Positions 11,711-12,548 of a DNA stretch of 12,548 nucleotides are shown here, piece after piece; position 1 is the stretch's first letter, and every line of letters starts with the position of its first letter. The position numbers and the translations under genes are program-made. Location: NCBI GenBank assembly GCA_035637315.1, contig DASPXK010000375.1, forward strand, positions 1 through 12,548, read 5' to 3'. The notes under the pieces were generated by a model. That model was not told the DNA's origin, did not search any database, and was given only the letters and a program-made list of their open reading frames with translations. Source of the stretch: DASPXK01 sp035637315. Its GTDB lineage: Bacteria; Chloroflexota; UBA6077; JACCZL01.

Positions 11711-12548
11711 CTACCTCAAGATCCAGTCCCAGCGGTCGCGGGTGATCCGCTTCTCCTCCGGCTCGGGGCCGATCGCTGGCGGGAACTTCTCGCGCCACTC
11801 CCAGGGCCGCGTCGCATCGACGATCAGGCGGCTGTTGAACCCCTTCTTGCCGGGCTCGATCGCCGGGTCGAGCGGCCCGCTCCAGGCGCGATGGATGATG
11901 TCCAGGTCGCGGTCCGGGTCGGCGCGCGTGCAGACCGCCCAGATCACCTCGTTCAGGTCGGTGACGTCGATGTCGTCGTCGACCACCACGGTGATGCGCC
12001 CCAGGTAGGCCCCGGCTCGGCACTGGGCGGCGACGTGGCCGGCCTGGCGGGCATGGCCCGGATAACGCTGCTTGATGGCGACCACGTTGAACAGGCGGCA
12101 GCCGCCGACCGTATGGCACCAGGCGGCGGTCACGTCGGGCACTCCAATCAGTCTCAGCTCGCGACGCAGGTTGGCGCTTCGCAGGTACTGGCGGAAGCGA
12201 TGCGCCTCGTACGGCGGCTTCTCCGGCGGACAGCCCAGGATGATCGGGTCGTTGCGATGGTAGAGCGCCTTGACCTCGAACACCGGCTCCTCGCGCGACG
12301 CTGAGGCGTAATAGCCGGTCCATTCGCCAAACGGACCTTCGAGCCGCTGGCGATCATGGCGAAGGAAGCCCTCCATAGCGATCTCGGCGTGGGCGGGGAT
12401 CGGCAGCCCGGTGTACTTGCCGCGAACGCACTCGAGCGGGCGGCCTCGCATCCCGCCGACCCAGGCCAGCTCGCTCACGCCAGGGGCCATCTCGAGGACG
12501 CTGGCGATGAACAGCAGCGGGTCCATGCCGGCCACCACCACAGCCGGC
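11711..12548 (-). CDS. UbiD family (prenyl-FMN dependent) decarboxylase, C-terminal part; 5' end outside the window
   Basis: Cytoplasmic (de)carboxylase; about 278 residues are visible of a family usually near 450-500, and the frame stays open to the window edge, so the gene is cut, not broken. Recognised from GMDPLLFIASVLEMAPGVSE, RGRPLECV, IPAHAEIAMEGF and especially LEGPFGEWTGYY. In that motif two Glu spaced by five (EGPFGE) match the catalytic pair known as Glu277 and Glu282 in fungal Fdc1. VVVDDDIDVTDLNEVIWAV is the usual C-terminal strand-helix region. The conserved Arg lies upstream of the window. Such enzymes act on aromatic or alpha,beta-unsaturated carboxylic acids and need prenylated FMN made by UbiX, which is not seen here. 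The likely substrate of the locus is therefore a carboxylate, by inference. Confidence 0.92.
   Translation of the reverse strand, partial: PAVVVAGMDPLLFIASVLEMAPGVSELAWVGGMRGRPLECVRGKYTGLPIPAHAEIAMEGFLRHDRQRLEGPFGEWTGYYASASREEPVFEVKALYHRNDPIILGCPPEKPPYEAHRFRQYLRSANLRRELRLIGVPDVTAAWCHTVGGCRLFNVVAIKQRYPGHARQAGHVAAQCRAGAYLGRITVVVDDDIDVTDLNEVIWAVCTRADPDRDLDIIHRAWSGPLDPAIEPGKKGFNSRLIVDATRPWEWREKFPPAIGPEPEEKRITRDRWDWILR

Overview
The window reads as a GC-rich soil or sediment type bacterium, most likely a member of Chloroflexota. The main clues are the two lipoprotein signal regions (a Cys followed by a long Ala/Pro/Ser linker, and a twin-arginine 'LLAAC' lipobox) and several families of GC-rich palindromic intergenic repeats. 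This placement is an inference from style, not from a marker gene.

Layout, left to right. (1) 12-758, minus: a GntR/FCD-type repressor. (2) 833-2523, plus, divergent from the regulator: an ABC permease and ATPase of the nitrate/sulfonate/taurine type, with no binding protein of its own. (3) 2524-2872: a 349-base gap packed with palindromic repeats and a 16-base motif identical to one in front of the regulator. (4) 2873-4162, plus: a DUF6282-like metal-dependent hydrolase of the amidohydrolase superfamily. (5) 4277-9177, plus: a second transporter made of permease, ATPase, permease and two lipoprotein binding proteins (NMT1/THI5 type). (6) 9236-12548, minus and convergent: a UbiD-type decarboxylase cut by the window edge, a VOC-fold protein, a class II aldolase/adducin-family enzyme and a DUF318/ArsP-like permease.

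Working model (inference): this is a catabolic locus for a small organic acid, plausibly an aromatic or heteroaromatic carboxylate. The ABC systems would import it. The UbiD decarboxylase, the class II aldolase-like enzyme (a fold that also hosts decarboxylases), the VOC protein and the amidohydrolase would process it. The GntR/FCD protein would sense an acidic ligand. The shared 16-base pseudo-palindrome ATTGCATGCAGTATAC at 776-791 and 2724-2739 is the best operator candidate; it ties the regulator, the first ABC unit and the hydrolase into one regulon. The substrate cannot be read from the sequence.

A second theme is repeats. Two unrelated palindrome families share one nested-hairpin design. 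Heptanucleotide arrays sit at two gene ends. Every gene 3' end visible outside a tight operon junction abuts, or lies inside, a repeat or hairpin. One palindrome is fused in frame to the N-terminus of the first permease and another to the C-terminus of the aldolase-like protein. No RNA gene, CRISPR array, transposase or attachment site was found.
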